NCBI RefSeq assembly: GCF_900112615.1
Contig: NZ_FOMK01000010.1
Coordinates: 62,001-126,000 of the forward strand
Length of the DNA: 64,000 nucleotides
Direction: 5' to 3'
From: Chitinophaga sp. CF118
GTDB taxonomy: Bacteria; Bacteroidota; Bacteroidia; Chitinophagales; Chitinophagaceae
The translations under genes were made by a program, and so were the position numbers. The notes beneath the pieces were generated by a model, which saw nothing but the letters and a program-made list of their open reading frames with translations, did no database searches and was not told where the DNA came from. Of this stretch, positions 15,448 to 24,526 are shown piece by piece; within the stretch, counting starts at the first letter, position 1; each line of letters starts with the position of its first letter.

Positions 15448-16860
15448 ATGGCACAAAGCGTATTCGATTTTGGCATGATTGGCTTGGGCGTAATGGGACG
15501 TAACCTGTTGCTAAACATGGCTGATCATGGTTTTTCCGTTATTGGGTTTGATAAAGATACTACCAAGACCGGGGCCCTCGAATCGGCGGCATCACCGGGC
15601 ACTACTGTAAAAGGTGTGGCGGAACTTGCAACAATGGTCCAGTTACTGCAAAGTCCGCGAAAGCTGATGATGCTTGTACCTGCCGGGAAGCCTGTGGATG
15701 ATGTGATTGAATCCCTGATCCCGTTGCTGGAAAAGGGCGATGTAGTGATCGACGGTGGTAATTCCCATTATACAGATACCGTACGACGGGTTAAATATCT
15801 GCGCGAGAAAGGCATTCACTTTATGGGGATGGGTGTATCTGGCGGTGAAAGCGGTGCCCGCAGAGGCCCAAGCATCATGCCAGGTGGCGACAAGGCGGCT
15901 TACGAGAAAGTAAAGCCAATGCTGGAAGCCATTTCTGCCAAGGTAGATAATACGCCCTGCGTAGCCTATCTGGGAACAGAAGGTGCCGGTCATTATGTGA
16001 AGATGGTGCATAACGGTATTGAATATTCTATAATGCAGCTGATCAGCGAAGCCTATGCATTGCTGAAACATGGCGGCCTGGATAACGATCAGTTACATCA
16101 GACATTCAAAACCTGGAATGAAGGTGCACTGCAATCTTTCCTGGTAGAGATCACTGCTGATATCTTCCTTCAGAAAGACGACAAAACTTCTGCACGTCTG
16201 GTAGATGTGATCTCTGATAAAGCAGGATCTAAAGGTACCGGTAAATGGACCTCCCAGGATGCGATGGAATTACCATCTGCAATACCGGTAATTGATACCG
16301 CTGTAGCAATGCGTACCTTATCTGCATATAAAGACGAACGCGTAGAGGCAGCTAAAATATACAGCGCACCTGCTGCTGCATTTAACACACCAGCAGAAAC
16401 CTGGATCAAACAGATCCATGATGCTTTATACTTTGGTGTAATCATCAGTTATGCACAGGGACTGGCGATGCTGCATCAGGCATCTAAAGAACTGGCAATG
16501 GAGATTCCTTTACCTGAAGTAGTGAAGGTATGGAGAGGTGGATGTATCATCCGTTCTACCTTACTGGAAGTATATATGAAAGCTTACAAGGCATCTCCGG
16601 ATCTGCCAAATATCTTATTGAACAAAGAAGTAGCAACTTTAATAGAGAATGCACTCACCAATACCCGTTCAGTGGTAGCACAGGCTGCACAGAGTGGTAT
16701 TGCTGCTGCAGGGATCATGTCTGCACTGGGGTATTTCGACGCCTATCGTACAGAACGTATGCCTACCAATCTGGTACAGGCACAACGTGACTACTTTGGT
16801 GCACATACTTATCAGCGTACAGATCTTCCAGGCAGTTTCCATACAGTATGGGGTGAGTAG
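15448..16860 (+). CDS. gnd: 6-phosphogluconate dehydrogenase (decarboxylating)
   Basis: Oxidatively decarboxylates 6-phosphogluconate to ribulose-5-phosphate with NADP+. The 470 residues carry the dinucleotide fold GLGVMGRNLLLNMADHG near the start, the GMGVSGGESGARRGPSIMPGG substrate block around residues 128-148, and the catalytic HNGIEYSIMQLISEAY segment. Unlike many Gram-negative loci it is first in a gnd-zwf-pgl operon. A TACATTTA box at 15414-15421 is a 7-of-8 match to the -7 consensus and could drive the operon. Confidence 0.95.
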   Translation: MAQSVFDFGMIGLGVMGRNLLLNMADHGFSVIGFDKDTTKTGALESAASPGTTVKGVAELATMVQLLQSPRKLMMLVPAGKPVDDVIESLIPLLEKGDVVIDGGNSHYTDTVRRVKYLREKGIHFMGMGVSGGESGARRGPSIMPGGDKAAYEKVKPMLEAISAKVDNTPCVAYLGTEGAGHYVKMVHNGIEYSIMQLISEAYALLKHGGLDNDQLHQTFKTWNEGALQSFLVEITADIFLQKDDKTSARLVDVISDKAGSKGTGKWTSQDAMELPSAIPVIDTAVAMRTLSAYKDERVEAAKIYSAPAAAFNTPAETWIKQIHDALYFGVIISYAQGLAMLHQASKELAMEIPLPEVVKVWRGGCIIRSTLLEVYMKAYKASPDLPNILLNKEVATLIENALTNTRSVVAQAAQSGIAAAGIMSALGYFDAYRTERMPTNLVQAQRDYFGAHTYQRTDLPGSFHTVWGE

Positions 16861-16886
16861 GATAGGGTAATGTTAAAAAGACAGTC

Positions 16887-18392
16887 ATGACAAATCACAA
16901 ACGTCCGCCAGCTTCGATCCTATTTATTTTTGGTGGCAGCGGCGACCTGAATTACAGAAAACTCACACCGGCATTATATAATCTCTTTCTGGATGATTAT
17001 ATGCCTGAACAATTTGAAATTGCTGGTATAGGACGTAGCGCCTATACAATTGATGCATACCATGAGCATTTACAGGATGGGATCAGTAAATTTTCCCGTC
17101 GTAAAGGAGAACAGAACGGGCACTGGAAAGATTTCAGTCAGCATGTTACTTACCTGCAAATGGATGCAGAAGATCAGGCGGCATATAGTGCCATCACCGA
17201 TCTTGTAAAATCAAAGGAAACAGAATGGGGTACACATCCTAATGTGATTTTTTACCTGGCAGTAGCGCCGCAACTGGTGCCAGCCATTGCCACGAAACTG
17301 GGCAGCCTGAATCTGTGCAGCGATAAATGCTCTACCCGTATAGTAATAGAAAAACCATTCGGTCATGACCTGCAAAGCGCACATGATCTGAATACCCTCC
17401 TGGGCCGTATGTTCTCTGAAGAACAGATCTATCGTATAGATCACTATCTGGGTAAAGAAACCGTACAGAACATCATTGCACTGCGTTTCGCAAACGCTAT
17501 GTTTGAACCGGTATGGAACCGTAACTATATCGATCACATACAGATTACAGCATCTGAAACCGTAGGGCTGGAAGGCCGTGGCGGATATTATGAGAAATCA
17601 GGTGCCCTCAGGGATATGGTACAGAACCATATCCTGCAGATCCTTTGTATGATAGCTATGGAAGCTCCGGTATCTTTCGATGCAAATGAGATCCGTAATA
17701 AAAAAGTAGATGTACTGAATGCGATCCGTCCTTTTGCAAAAGACAAGGTGCACGAGAATGCCGTACGCGGACAATACTCTAAAGGATGGAGACAAGGCAA
17801 GGAAGTTCCTGGTTACAGGGAAGAAAAGGGAGTAGATCCTTCATCTGCTACTGATACCTATGCGGCAGTTAAGTTCTATATCGACAACTGGCGCTGGCAG
17901 GGTGTTCCCATCTATGTACGCACAGGTAAACATCTTCACCAGAAAGCAACCAACATCACGCTGCAGTTCAGACAGGCACCGCATTATGCATTCCCTGTAG
18001 AATCTGCGGAGACATGGCGCCCCAACCGTCTTACCATCAGCATACAGCCCGAAATGGATATCCGTATGCGTTTCCAGGCTAAACGTCCTGGTCAGAGTAT
18101 GACGCTGGAGCCGGTAGAAATGGTGTTTAACTTCGATCACCAATATGGTGATGATCATGCTCCTGAGGCGTATGAAACACTATTGCTGGATGTAATGGAG
18201 GGCGATGCTACACTTTTCATGCGTGCAGACCAGGTAGAAGCTGCCTGGAAAGTAATTATGCCTATCCTGGAAACATGGGAAACCCGTACGCCGGTAGATT
18301 TTCCTAATTATGCACCAGATTCATGGGGTCCCGAAGATGCAGATGCAATGATCGCAAGGGATGGCCATAGCTGGACAAATCTGCCGAAATAA
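16887..18392 (+). CDS. zwf: Glucose-6-phosphate 1-dehydrogenase
   Basis: Catalyses the first step of the oxidative pentose phosphate pathway, glucose-6-phosphate to 6-phosphogluconolactone. The 501 residues show FGGSGDLNYRKLTPALYNL (the nucleotide-binding GxSGDL motif, with Gly in place of the usual Ala) and the active-site motif RIDHYLGKETVQNI with its His and Lys. It lies 26 bp after gnd and 7 bp before pgl, so the three oxidative-branch enzymes form one unit. Confidence 0.96.
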   Translation: MTNHKRPPASILFIFGGSGDLNYRKLTPALYNLFLDDYMPEQFEIAGIGRSAYTIDAYHEHLQDGISKFSRRKGEQNGHWKDFSQHVTYLQMDAEDQAAYSAITDLVKSKETEWGTHPNVIFYLAVAPQLVPAIATKLGSLNLCSDKCSTRIVIEKPFGHDLQSAHDLNTLLGRMFSEEQIYRIDHYLGKETVQNIIALRFANAMFEPVWNRNYIDHIQITASETVGLEGRGGYYEKSGALRDMVQNHILQILCMIAMEAPVSFDANEIRNKKVDVLNAIRPFAKDKVHENAVRGQYSKGWRQGKEVPGYREEKGVDPSSATDTYAAVKFYIDNWRWQGVPIYVRTGKHLHQKATNITLQFRQAPHYAFPVESAETWRPNRLTISIQPEMDIRMRFQAKRPGQSMTLEPVEMVFNFDHQYGDDHAPEAYETLLLDVMEGDATLFMRADQVEAAWKVIMPILETWETRTPVDFPNYAPDSWGPEDADAMIARDGHSWTNLPK

Positions 18393-18399
18393 ATAACTT

Positions 18400-19125
18400 A
18401 TGGAATTACACATAGCCCAAAATACGCAGGAGCTTAGCGAGAACCTGGCCGCCTGGATTAGTAATTATATCCAGGAAGTATTGCAGGACCAACCCATTTT
18501 TACACTGGTACTTTCCGGTGGTAATACGCCAAAGCAACTTTTCGCATTGTTGGCAAAGGAGCCTTATAAAATCATGATCCCCTGGGAAAGGATTCATTTC
18601 TTCTGGGGAGATGAACGGGCAGTACCTTTCGAAGATGAGCGGAACAACGCCCGGATGGCATATGAAACATTGCTGGATGTGGTAGATATTCCGGAACAGA
18701 ATATCCATGTAATGCGCACAGATATTCCTCCGGAAGAATCAGCTGAAGCATATGAGAAAATTCTGCGTAATTACTTTAAGGATGGTGAAACCACTTTCGA
18801 CCTTGTGTTATTAGGTATGGGTGATGACGGGCATACCCTTTCATTGTTTCCCGGTACACCTATAGTACATGAAGAGGTAGCTTGGGTAAAATCATTCTTC
18901 CTGTCAGCACAGGATATGTATCGTATTACGCTGACTGCACCGGTCGTGAATCAGGCGGCATGTGTAATATTTATGACTACCGGTACGGGTAAATCGCTTA
19001 CACTGAAGAATGTAATCGAAGGCACCTTTAATCCCGATAAATTCCCTTCACAGTTGATAAGACCTGAAGATGGAGAATTGCACTGGTTTGTAGATGAAGC
19101 CGCTGCTGGTGCACTGGAAATGTAA
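18400..19125 (+). CDS. pgl: 6-phosphogluconolactonase
   Basis: Hydrolyses 6-phosphogluconolactone, linking zwf to gnd. The 241 residues contain VLSGGNTPKQLFALL, WGDERAVPFEDERNNARMAYE and LGMGDDGHTLSLFPGT, the family blocks with the DDGH active-site region. It is the DevB/NagB-fold type, not the beta-propeller YbhE type. Last gene of the operon, followed by a strong terminator. Confidence 0.95.
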   Translation: MELHIAQNTQELSENLAAWISNYIQEVLQDQPIFTLVLSGGNTPKQLFALLAKEPYKIMIPWERIHFFWGDERAVPFEDERNNARMAYETLLDVVDIPEQNIHVMRTDIPPEESAEAYEKILRNYFKDGETTFDLVLLGMGDDGHTLSLFPGTPIVHEEVAWVKSFFLSAQDMYRITLTAPVVNQAACVIFMTTGTGKSLTLKNVIEGTFNPDKFPSQLIRPEDGELHWFVDEAAAGALEM

Positions 19126-19183
19126 CAGTTAATATAATTAACAGGGCCAGATGATCGCATAAACGAAATTCAGGGCCATGAAT

Positions 19184-19222
19184 AAAAAAGCCTGTATCGT
19201 ACTTATGATACAGGCTTTTTTT
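19184..19222 (+). terminator. Intrinsic terminator after pgl
   Basis: A6 then GCCTGTATC (19190-19198) pairs with GATACAGGC (19207-19215), followed by seven T. The stem sequence recurs in the terminators at 48.2 and 50.4 kb. Confidence 0.85.
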
Positions 19223-19285
19223 ATTGAAAGGCTATTTCAAATAATTGTAAAACTATTGGGGGTAATCATTATTGTCAGATAATGG

Positions 19286-19345
19286 CATACTTATCCCATA
19301 CTTATTCCATACCTATCCTCATCCTATACCTATCTTATACTTGTC
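19286..19345. repeat. Degenerate 11-bp tandem repeat (CATACYTATYC)
   Basis: CATACTTATCC, CATACTTATTC and CATACCTATCC follow each other without gaps at 19286-19318, then two more degenerate units (TATACCTATCT, TATACTTGTC) to about 19345. The 11-bp period is about one helical turn. It lies just past the end of the minus-strand flavoprotein gene. Confidence 0.6.
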
Positions 19346-19362
19346 AGTGTAAATCCAGATAC

Positions 19363-20919
19363 TTACCATCTATCACTACTTACTGATTCTATCACATTGT
19401 CATTTAATAAGGCTCCTACGGGAGTCCCGGGATAAATCTCTTCAAAGCTGCGTACCTGGTTCATAAATACCCGTCGTGAAATATGACTACGGGTAATTTG
19501 GTGAGGATCTGTTAGTCCGGCAGCAGCCGTCAGCTCAATTGCGCTTTCTACAGTATCCCTGTGGTAGTTAGCCACACGGTGTTTTTTATCTTCTACTACC
19601 AGTCCGGCCATCAGCCATTTATCCTGTGTGGCTACGCCGGTAGGGCAGCGGTTTGTATTACATACCAATGCCTGGATACAGCCTAAAGCCATCATCATGG
19701 CACGGGCACTATTACAGGTATCTGCACCTAACGCCATTGCCCGGAGGATATGATAGCCGGTAAGCACTTTGCCGGAAGCAATCAGTTTTACTTTATGACG
19801 GATGTTGTATCCTTTGAGCGTATCATGTACAAATGCCAGAGCATCCATCAGTGGCATTCCTACAGAGTTGGAAAACTCAGGAGGTGCAGCACCTGTACCC
19901 CCTTCTCCGCCATCGATGGTAATAAAGTCGGGGTAACAGCCGGTTTCCAGCATCGCTTTGCAGATAGCATGAAATTCCGGTTTCTGGCCAATGCATAACT
20001 TAAAGCCTACCGGTTTACCACCACTCAGCTTACGCAGCTGACTGATGAATGTCACCATCTGGCGGGGCGTATTGAATGCCGTATGATAAGGAGGAGAGGC
20101 AACTGTTGTATTCGGTTTTACATGCCTTATTGCAGCAATTTCCGGTGTATTTTTAGAAGCAGGTAAAATACCCCCATGACCGGGTTTTGCACCCTGGGAT
20201 ATTTTCAGCTCGATCATTTTTATCTGTGGAAGAGCGCTCTTCTCCGCAAACAGTTTCTCGTCAAAGTTCCCTTCCTCATTACGACATCCAAAGTAACCAG
20301 TACCTATCTGCCAGATAATATCTCCTCCCTGATTCAGGTGGTGTTCACTGATCCCGCCTTCGCCGGTATTATGCGCAAAGCCTCCTATTTTAGCTCCTCC
20401 ATTCAATGCTTCTACCGCATTGGAACTGAGTGAGCCATAACTCATGGCAGATACATTCAGGATACTCGCAGAATAGGGCTGTGTACATTCATCACCCCCA
20501 AAAAGCACCCGGGGATCTTTATTCATCTTATCGAAAGAGCGGGGTTGGATGGAATGTGCCATCCACTCATACCCTTCCGCATATACATTGAACTGGGTAC
20601 CAAACGGCTGAGAGTTCAGCTCTCTTTTAGCACGCTGGTAAATAGTGGAGCGGTCTACCCGGTTTATAGGGCTGCCGTCAATATCACTTTCAACGAAGTA
20701 CTGGTAGATTTTTGGGCGGATATCTTCCATGAAATAACGCAAACGTCCCACAATAGGATAATTGCGCATGATAGCATGTTTCTTCTGTGAAATATCTATC
20801 AATCCCATGATAATGAGTGGTATTATCAATACCAGCAACCAATATGTCCAAGGAAAAAAATAACCTAGTGCCGCAATTAGAGCCACACTGCCAAACGAAA
20901 ATGCAATAAATCCCTTCAT
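19363..20919 (-). CDS. FMN-binding glutamate-synthase-like membrane protein
   Basis: A 518-residue protein with one or two N-terminal membrane helices (about residues 3-42) followed by a glutamate synthase FMN/central catalytic domain (gltB2-type TIM barrel). Visible motifs are SAMSYGSLSSNAVEALN, GGISEHHL, AKPGHGGILP, TIDGGEGGTGAAP and, near the end, the cysteine segment CNTNRCPTGVATQ that binds the iron-sulfur cluster in the family. It lacks the glutaminase domain of true GltB, so ammonia donation is not expected. Such short proteins are common and of uncertain function. Monocistronic, divergent from the hexosaminidase gene. Confidence 0.8.
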   Translation of the reverse strand: MKGFIAFSFGSVALIAALGYFFPWTYWLLVLIIPLIIMGLIDISQKKHAIMRNYPIVGRLRYFMEDIRPKIYQYFVESDIDGSPINRVDRSTIYQRAKRELNSQPFGTQFNVYAEGYEWMAHSIQPRSFDKMNKDPRVLFGGDECTQPYSASILNVSAMSYGSLSSNAVEALNGGAKIGGFAHNTGEGGISEHHLNQGGDIIWQIGTGYFGCRNEEGNFDEKLFAEKSALPQIKMIELKISQGAKPGHGGILPASKNTPEIAAIRHVKPNTTVASPPYHTAFNTPRQMVTFISQLRKLSGGKPVGFKLCIGQKPEFHAICKAMLETGCYPDFITIDGGEGGTGAAPPEFSNSVGMPLMDALAFVHDTLKGYNIRHKVKLIASGKVLTGYHILRAMALGADTCNSARAMMMALGCIQALVCNTNRCPTGVATQDKWLMAGLVVEDKKHRVANYHRDTVESAIELTAAAGLTDPHQITRSHISRRVFMNQVRSFEEIYPGTPVGALLNDNVIESVSSDRW

Positions 20920-21072
20920 ATATAGATCCCTTTTGATAAATAAAGATAGGGAAAATCAAAAAAGGGAACACTTTCTCTTATATCCGGGGTAAGATCCCCT
21001 TTGTGGGTAAAATTCATGATTGCGCAACTCCTTAAATGGGCCATAATTGAGGAAAAACCTGGCCGATACCTG

Positions 21073-21103
21073 TTTGTTTTGCAACAGTATAACATTATCT
21101 TAC
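21073..21103 (+). promoter_or_regulatory. Candidate promoter of the GH20 gene
   Basis: TTTG (21073-21076), exactly 19 bp, then TATCTTAC (21096-21103), which matches 6 of 8 positions of the -7 consensus. Predicted start near 21110, shortly before ATG 21126. Confidence 0.45.
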
Positions 21104-21125
21104 GTGCAGCTAATATAGTTCACTT

Positions 21126-23699
21126 ATGAATCTTCGCCATTTGCTTTTAGTATGTGGTCTGCTTTCTGTTGTTCTTGCACCAGTTTTTGCGCAGGCACCT
21201 TTTGATGCTTCCCGTTTAAAAGTATCCTGGGAGGTAGTAGAAAACCACCACCAGGGGAAAGACGAGTTCCTCTCCATATATACGATTGTGAATACCGGTA
21301 AGACACCATTACCCGCACAAGGCTGGCAGTTGTATTTCAACTTTGTACGATTCCTTAAACCCGGTGTTACTACCGGAGGAGTGAGTGCCTCACACATAAA
21401 CGGAGATCTGTATAAACTAACGCCTACAGCAGAGAGCAAAGGCATAGCACCCGGCGATTCCCTGCGGATAGAACTGGTAGCAGAAGCCTGGGCAGTGAAC
21501 TTCACAGATGCACCAGATGGTTTGTTCCTGGTATGGAATAATGATCCGGCTAAAGGGTATGCTATCAGGGATTATAGTATTCGTCCGTCCACACAGCCAA
21601 AACAATATCTGCGTTTTCCTGGAGATAAAACACCATTGCTTACCGCAGTAGATATCTATAAACAAAATAAGAATATTCCTGATATTCCGGCCGCAAAGCT
21701 ACCACTGGTGTTCCCTACTCCACAGGAAGAGGTAACAGGAACGGGTATATATGTACTGGATGCCGGTGTACCTATTTATTGCAGCCCTTCATTTACAAGA
21801 GAAGCGGCTTATCTGTCAGGAGAGCTGGGGGCTATCCTGGAAAAGAGTCCGGCAGTAAGCCCGCTTAGTTCCGGTGGTAAAGGTATTGGATTGTTTACCG
21901 ATAGTACACTTGCTCCTGAAGCATATACTTTAGAGGTAACAGCAAGTGGTATTATGATCCGGGCGGCAGATGGCGCAGGCATCTTTAACGGGATTCAATC
22001 GCTTAAAACCCTGATCCCGCCAGCGTCATGGGCTGGTAAGCAGAAATCAGTCAGCATACCTGTTGTTACAGTGAAAGATGCACCTCGCTATAGCTACCGT
22101 GCATTTATGCTGGATGTGGCGCGTAACTTTCACAGCAAGCGTGATGTGTTGAGGGTACTGGAAGTAATGTCTTTATACAAACTGAATGTATTGCATTTTC
22201 ATCTCACAGATGATGAGGGCTGGAGACTGGAAATACCTTCTCTTCCTGAGCTGACAGCAGTTGGCGGGCATCGCGGATTTGATAAAGATGAAAAGAAATC
22301 ATTACAACCGGCATATGGTTCCGGTCCAGATGTAGCAGATACAGCAGGTAGTGGTTTCTATACACGCAAAGATTTCATTGAAATCCTGCAGTATGCAACG
22401 GCAAGGCATATACGCGTGATTCCTGAAATAGAAACACCCGGTCATGCCCGTGCCGCAGTTAAAGCAATGGAAGCGCGTTACGATCAGTTGATGAAAGAAG
22501 GGCACCGTGAAAAAGCAGAAGAATATCTGTTAACAGATCTGGAAGATAAGTCCGAATACCATTCTGTACAGAACTGGAACGATAATGTGATCAACGTAGC
22601 ATTGCCAGCTGTATATCATTTCCTTGATAAAGTAGTAGAAGAGGTACAATCCATGTATAAAGATGCGGGAGCGCCGCTTGAGTATGTACATATGGGGGGA
22701 GATGAAGTACCCGGTGGCGTATGGGAAAAGTCGCCGGTAGTAAAAGCGCTCATGGCAAAGGATAATCGCATTAAGAGTACTAATGATCTCTGGTATTACT
22801 ATTATGGCAAAGTATACTCCCTGCTGAATGCAAGAGGACTGAAACTGTATGGATGGGAAGAGATGGGCATGCGTAAAACAACATTGGATGGCAAGCCATA
22901 TAATATCCCTAATCCTGATTTCAGTAATGGCGGTTTTATGCTGGATGTATGGAATAACACGATGGGTGGCGGATCAGAAGATCTTGCTTACAGGCTGGCA
23001 AATGCGAACTACAAAGTGGTATTTTCCGGTGTAAGTAACCTGTATTTTGATATGGCTTATCAGAAAGTATTTGATGAACCAGGGTTCTACTGGGGCGGTT
23101 TTGTGGATATAGATAAGCCCTTCTATTTAATTCCGGAAGATTATTACAAGAACTCAAAAGTAGATGCATTGGACAACCCGTTGAGCCCGGATCTGTTCAA
23201 AGGAAAAGATCGCTTAACAGCATATGGCGCTGCTAACATTACGGGTATCCAGGGGTTACTGTGGAGTGAAACTGTAAAGAATTCTGCACGTATGGAATAT
23301 ATGCTGCTTCCCAAGTTATTGTCACTGGCGGAACGTGCCTGGGCTAAAAATCCTGAGTGGGCAATAGAAAAGGACAATGCAAAGAGCGACGCACTATATG
23401 AGAAGGCATGGGGTACATTTGCCAATGTACTGGGCAAACGTGAGCTGGTAAGGCTGGATCATTATAACGGCGGTTATCAGTACCGTATACCTACAGTAGG
23501 AGCTTCTGTAGTACAAGGTGCTGTTACGGCCAATTTGCAATTACCAGGACTTGCTATCAGATATACTACAGATGGTAAAGTACCTGATGCTAAAAGTAAG
23601 TTGTACACAACTCCGGTTACTGAGAAAGGGACTATCAGTTTTAAAGTATTTGATACCCGCGGGCGGAGTAGCAGGACTGTTACTGTAGTGAATAAATAG
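21126..23699 (+). CDS. Secreted beta-N-acetylhexosaminidase (GH20)
   Basis: An 857-residue exo-hexosaminidase releasing terminal GlcNAc/GalNAc, for example from chitin oligomers. It has a signal peptide ending near PVFAQ and an N-terminal CHB_HEX carbohydrate-binding domain (LKVSWEVVENHHQGKDEFLS). A GH20b domain follows, then the catalytic TIM barrel from about residue 320 with FMLDVARNFH, LHFHLTDDEGWRLEIPSLP and the catalytic Asp526-Glu527 pair in YVHMGGDEVPGG. The C-terminus is a chitobiase-type domain (AIRYTTDGKVPDAKSKLYT). Export to the periplasm or surface is expected. It stands alone, with its own promoter and terminator. Confidence 0.93.
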   Translation: MNLRHLLLVCGLLSVVLAPVFAQAPFDASRLKVSWEVVENHHQGKDEFLSIYTIVNTGKTPLPAQGWQLYFNFVRFLKPGVTTGGVSASHINGDLYKLTPTAESKGIAPGDSLRIELVAEAWAVNFTDAPDGLFLVWNNDPAKGYAIRDYSIRPSTQPKQYLRFPGDKTPLLTAVDIYKQNKNIPDIPAAKLPLVFPTPQEEVTGTGIYVLDAGVPIYCSPSFTREAAYLSGELGAILEKSPAVSPLSSGGKGIGLFTDSTLAPEAYTLEVTASGIMIRAADGAGIFNGIQSLKTLIPPASWAGKQKSVSIPVVTVKDAPRYSYRAFMLDVARNFHSKRDVLRVLEVMSLYKLNVLHFHLTDDEGWRLEIPSLPELTAVGGHRGFDKDEKKSLQPAYGSGPDVADTAGSGFYTRKDFIEILQYATARHIRVIPEIETPGHARAAVKAMEARYDQLMKEGHREKAEEYLLTDLEDKSEYHSVQNWNDNVINVALPAVYHFLDKVVEEVQSMYKDAGAPLEYVHMGGDEVPGGVWEKSPVVKALMAKDNRIKSTNDLWYYYYGKVYSLLNARGLKLYGWEEMGMRKTTLDGKPYNIPNPDFSNGGFMLDVWNNTMGGGSEDLAYRLANANYKVVFSGVSNLYFDMAYQKVFDEPGFYWGGFVDIDKPFYLIPEDYYKNSKVDALDNPLSPDLFKGKDRLTAYGAANITGIQGLLWSETVKNSARMEYMLLPKLLSLAERAWAKNPEWAIEKDNAKSDALYEKAWGTFANVLGKRELVRLDHYNGGYQYRIPTVGASVVQGAVTANLQLPGLAIRYTTDGKVPDAKSKLYTTPVTEKGTISFKVFDTRGRSSRTVTVVNK

Positions 23700-23774
23700 T
23701 TATTTCGATTAAATCACTATTATCTTGGTGAAAATGCAAACTCAATAAGCAATAACAGGCAATCCCATCTGGAT

Positions 23775-23815
23775 AAAAAGTGAAGTGTCTCTTTTGGGGG
23801 CACTTCACTTTTTAT
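23775..23815 (+). terminator. Intrinsic terminator after the GH20 gene
   Basis: AAAAAGTGAAGTG (23775-23787) and CACTTCACTTTTT (23801-23813) form a perfect 13-bp stem ending in a T-run. Confidence 0.85.
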
Positions 23816-23884
23816 TTATAATCAGGAAAATAAGAACTGGTTAAAAAGGTGGTACTCTTTTTAATAGCCTTAAAGATTTAATGA

Positions 23885-23913
23885 GGGAAATTCCCTTACT
23901 TATATTAAATTTG
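23885..23913 (+). promoter_or_regulatory. Candidate promoter and inverted repeat of the universal stress protein gene
   Basis: TAAATTTG (23906-23913) fits the -7 consensus. GGGAAATTCCC (23885-23895), a perfect inverted repeat, occupies the -33 position where no TTTG is seen, which could be an activator or repressor site. Confidence 0.4.
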
Positions 23914-23985
23914 CCTTATAATTGAGATCACACTCATTTCCCGCCTGAACCTACTACGCATCCCTGCTCTTTAAAACCGATATAT

Positions 23986-24426
23986 ATGTCAAAGATTATG
24001 ATAGCTGTAGATTTTAGCAGCTATTCCACCAGCGTTGTTGCTGCCGGTATGGAACTGGCAAAGAGTACAAAGTCGTCAGTAGTATTACTTTCTATTCTGG
24101 ACAAAGTGGGAGAACTGATTCCTTCAATAGAAGGAGGATCTGCCTCTTCAGAAGAATGGGAGAACCGTGTGCAGGATGTGGCAACACGCCTGAGTGTTAT
24201 TGCGGAATCGTACGATGATATATCCGTAAGCGTTAGTGCTATTATAGGGGATCCGAAAAAAGATATCCTTGAACAGACTATAGAACAGGATATCCAAACA
24301 CTTGTAGTGGGTACACACGGGCGTACCGGGCTAGACCATTTACTGGTTGGCAGCACAGCGGAATTTGTGATCCGCCATTCCACTATACCTGTGTTGGTAG
24401 TTCCTTACAAACAAACAAAACATTAA
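23986..24426 (+). CDS. Universal stress protein (UspA family)
   Basis: A 146-residue single-domain Usp fold protein. The start SKIMIAVDFSSYS is the first strand. The ATP-binding signature G-x2-G-x9-GS is present as GTHGRTGLDHLLVGS at residues 109-123, so it belongs to the nucleotide-binding subgroup. The closing strand is IPVLVVPYK. Such proteins help survival under growth arrest or stress; no specific partner can be named. It is followed 100 bp later by mprF, which has its own candidate promoter. Confidence 0.9.
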   Translation: MSKIMIAVDFSSYSTSVVAAGMELAKSTKSSVVLLSILDKVGELIPSIEGGSASSEEWENRVQDVATRLSVIAESYDDISVSVSAIIGDPKKDILEQTIEQDIQTLVVGTHGRTGLDHLLVGSTAEFVIRHSTIPVLVVPYKQTKH

Positions 24427-24475
24427 AATTCACTTAAACTACTGGAGCTGATCCTTATTCGCCACAACTTACATG

Positions 24476-24483
24476 TAAATTTG
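24476..24483 (+). promoter_or_regulatory. Candidate -7 box of mprF
   Basis: TAAATTTG matches TAnnTTTG, placing a start near 24490 and a leader of about 37 nt. No TTTG at the right distance was found. Confidence 0.35.
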
Positions 24484-24526
24484 TGTGTTGATGTTATAAG
24501 CATTTAACAACAAAATCGTACCTGTA

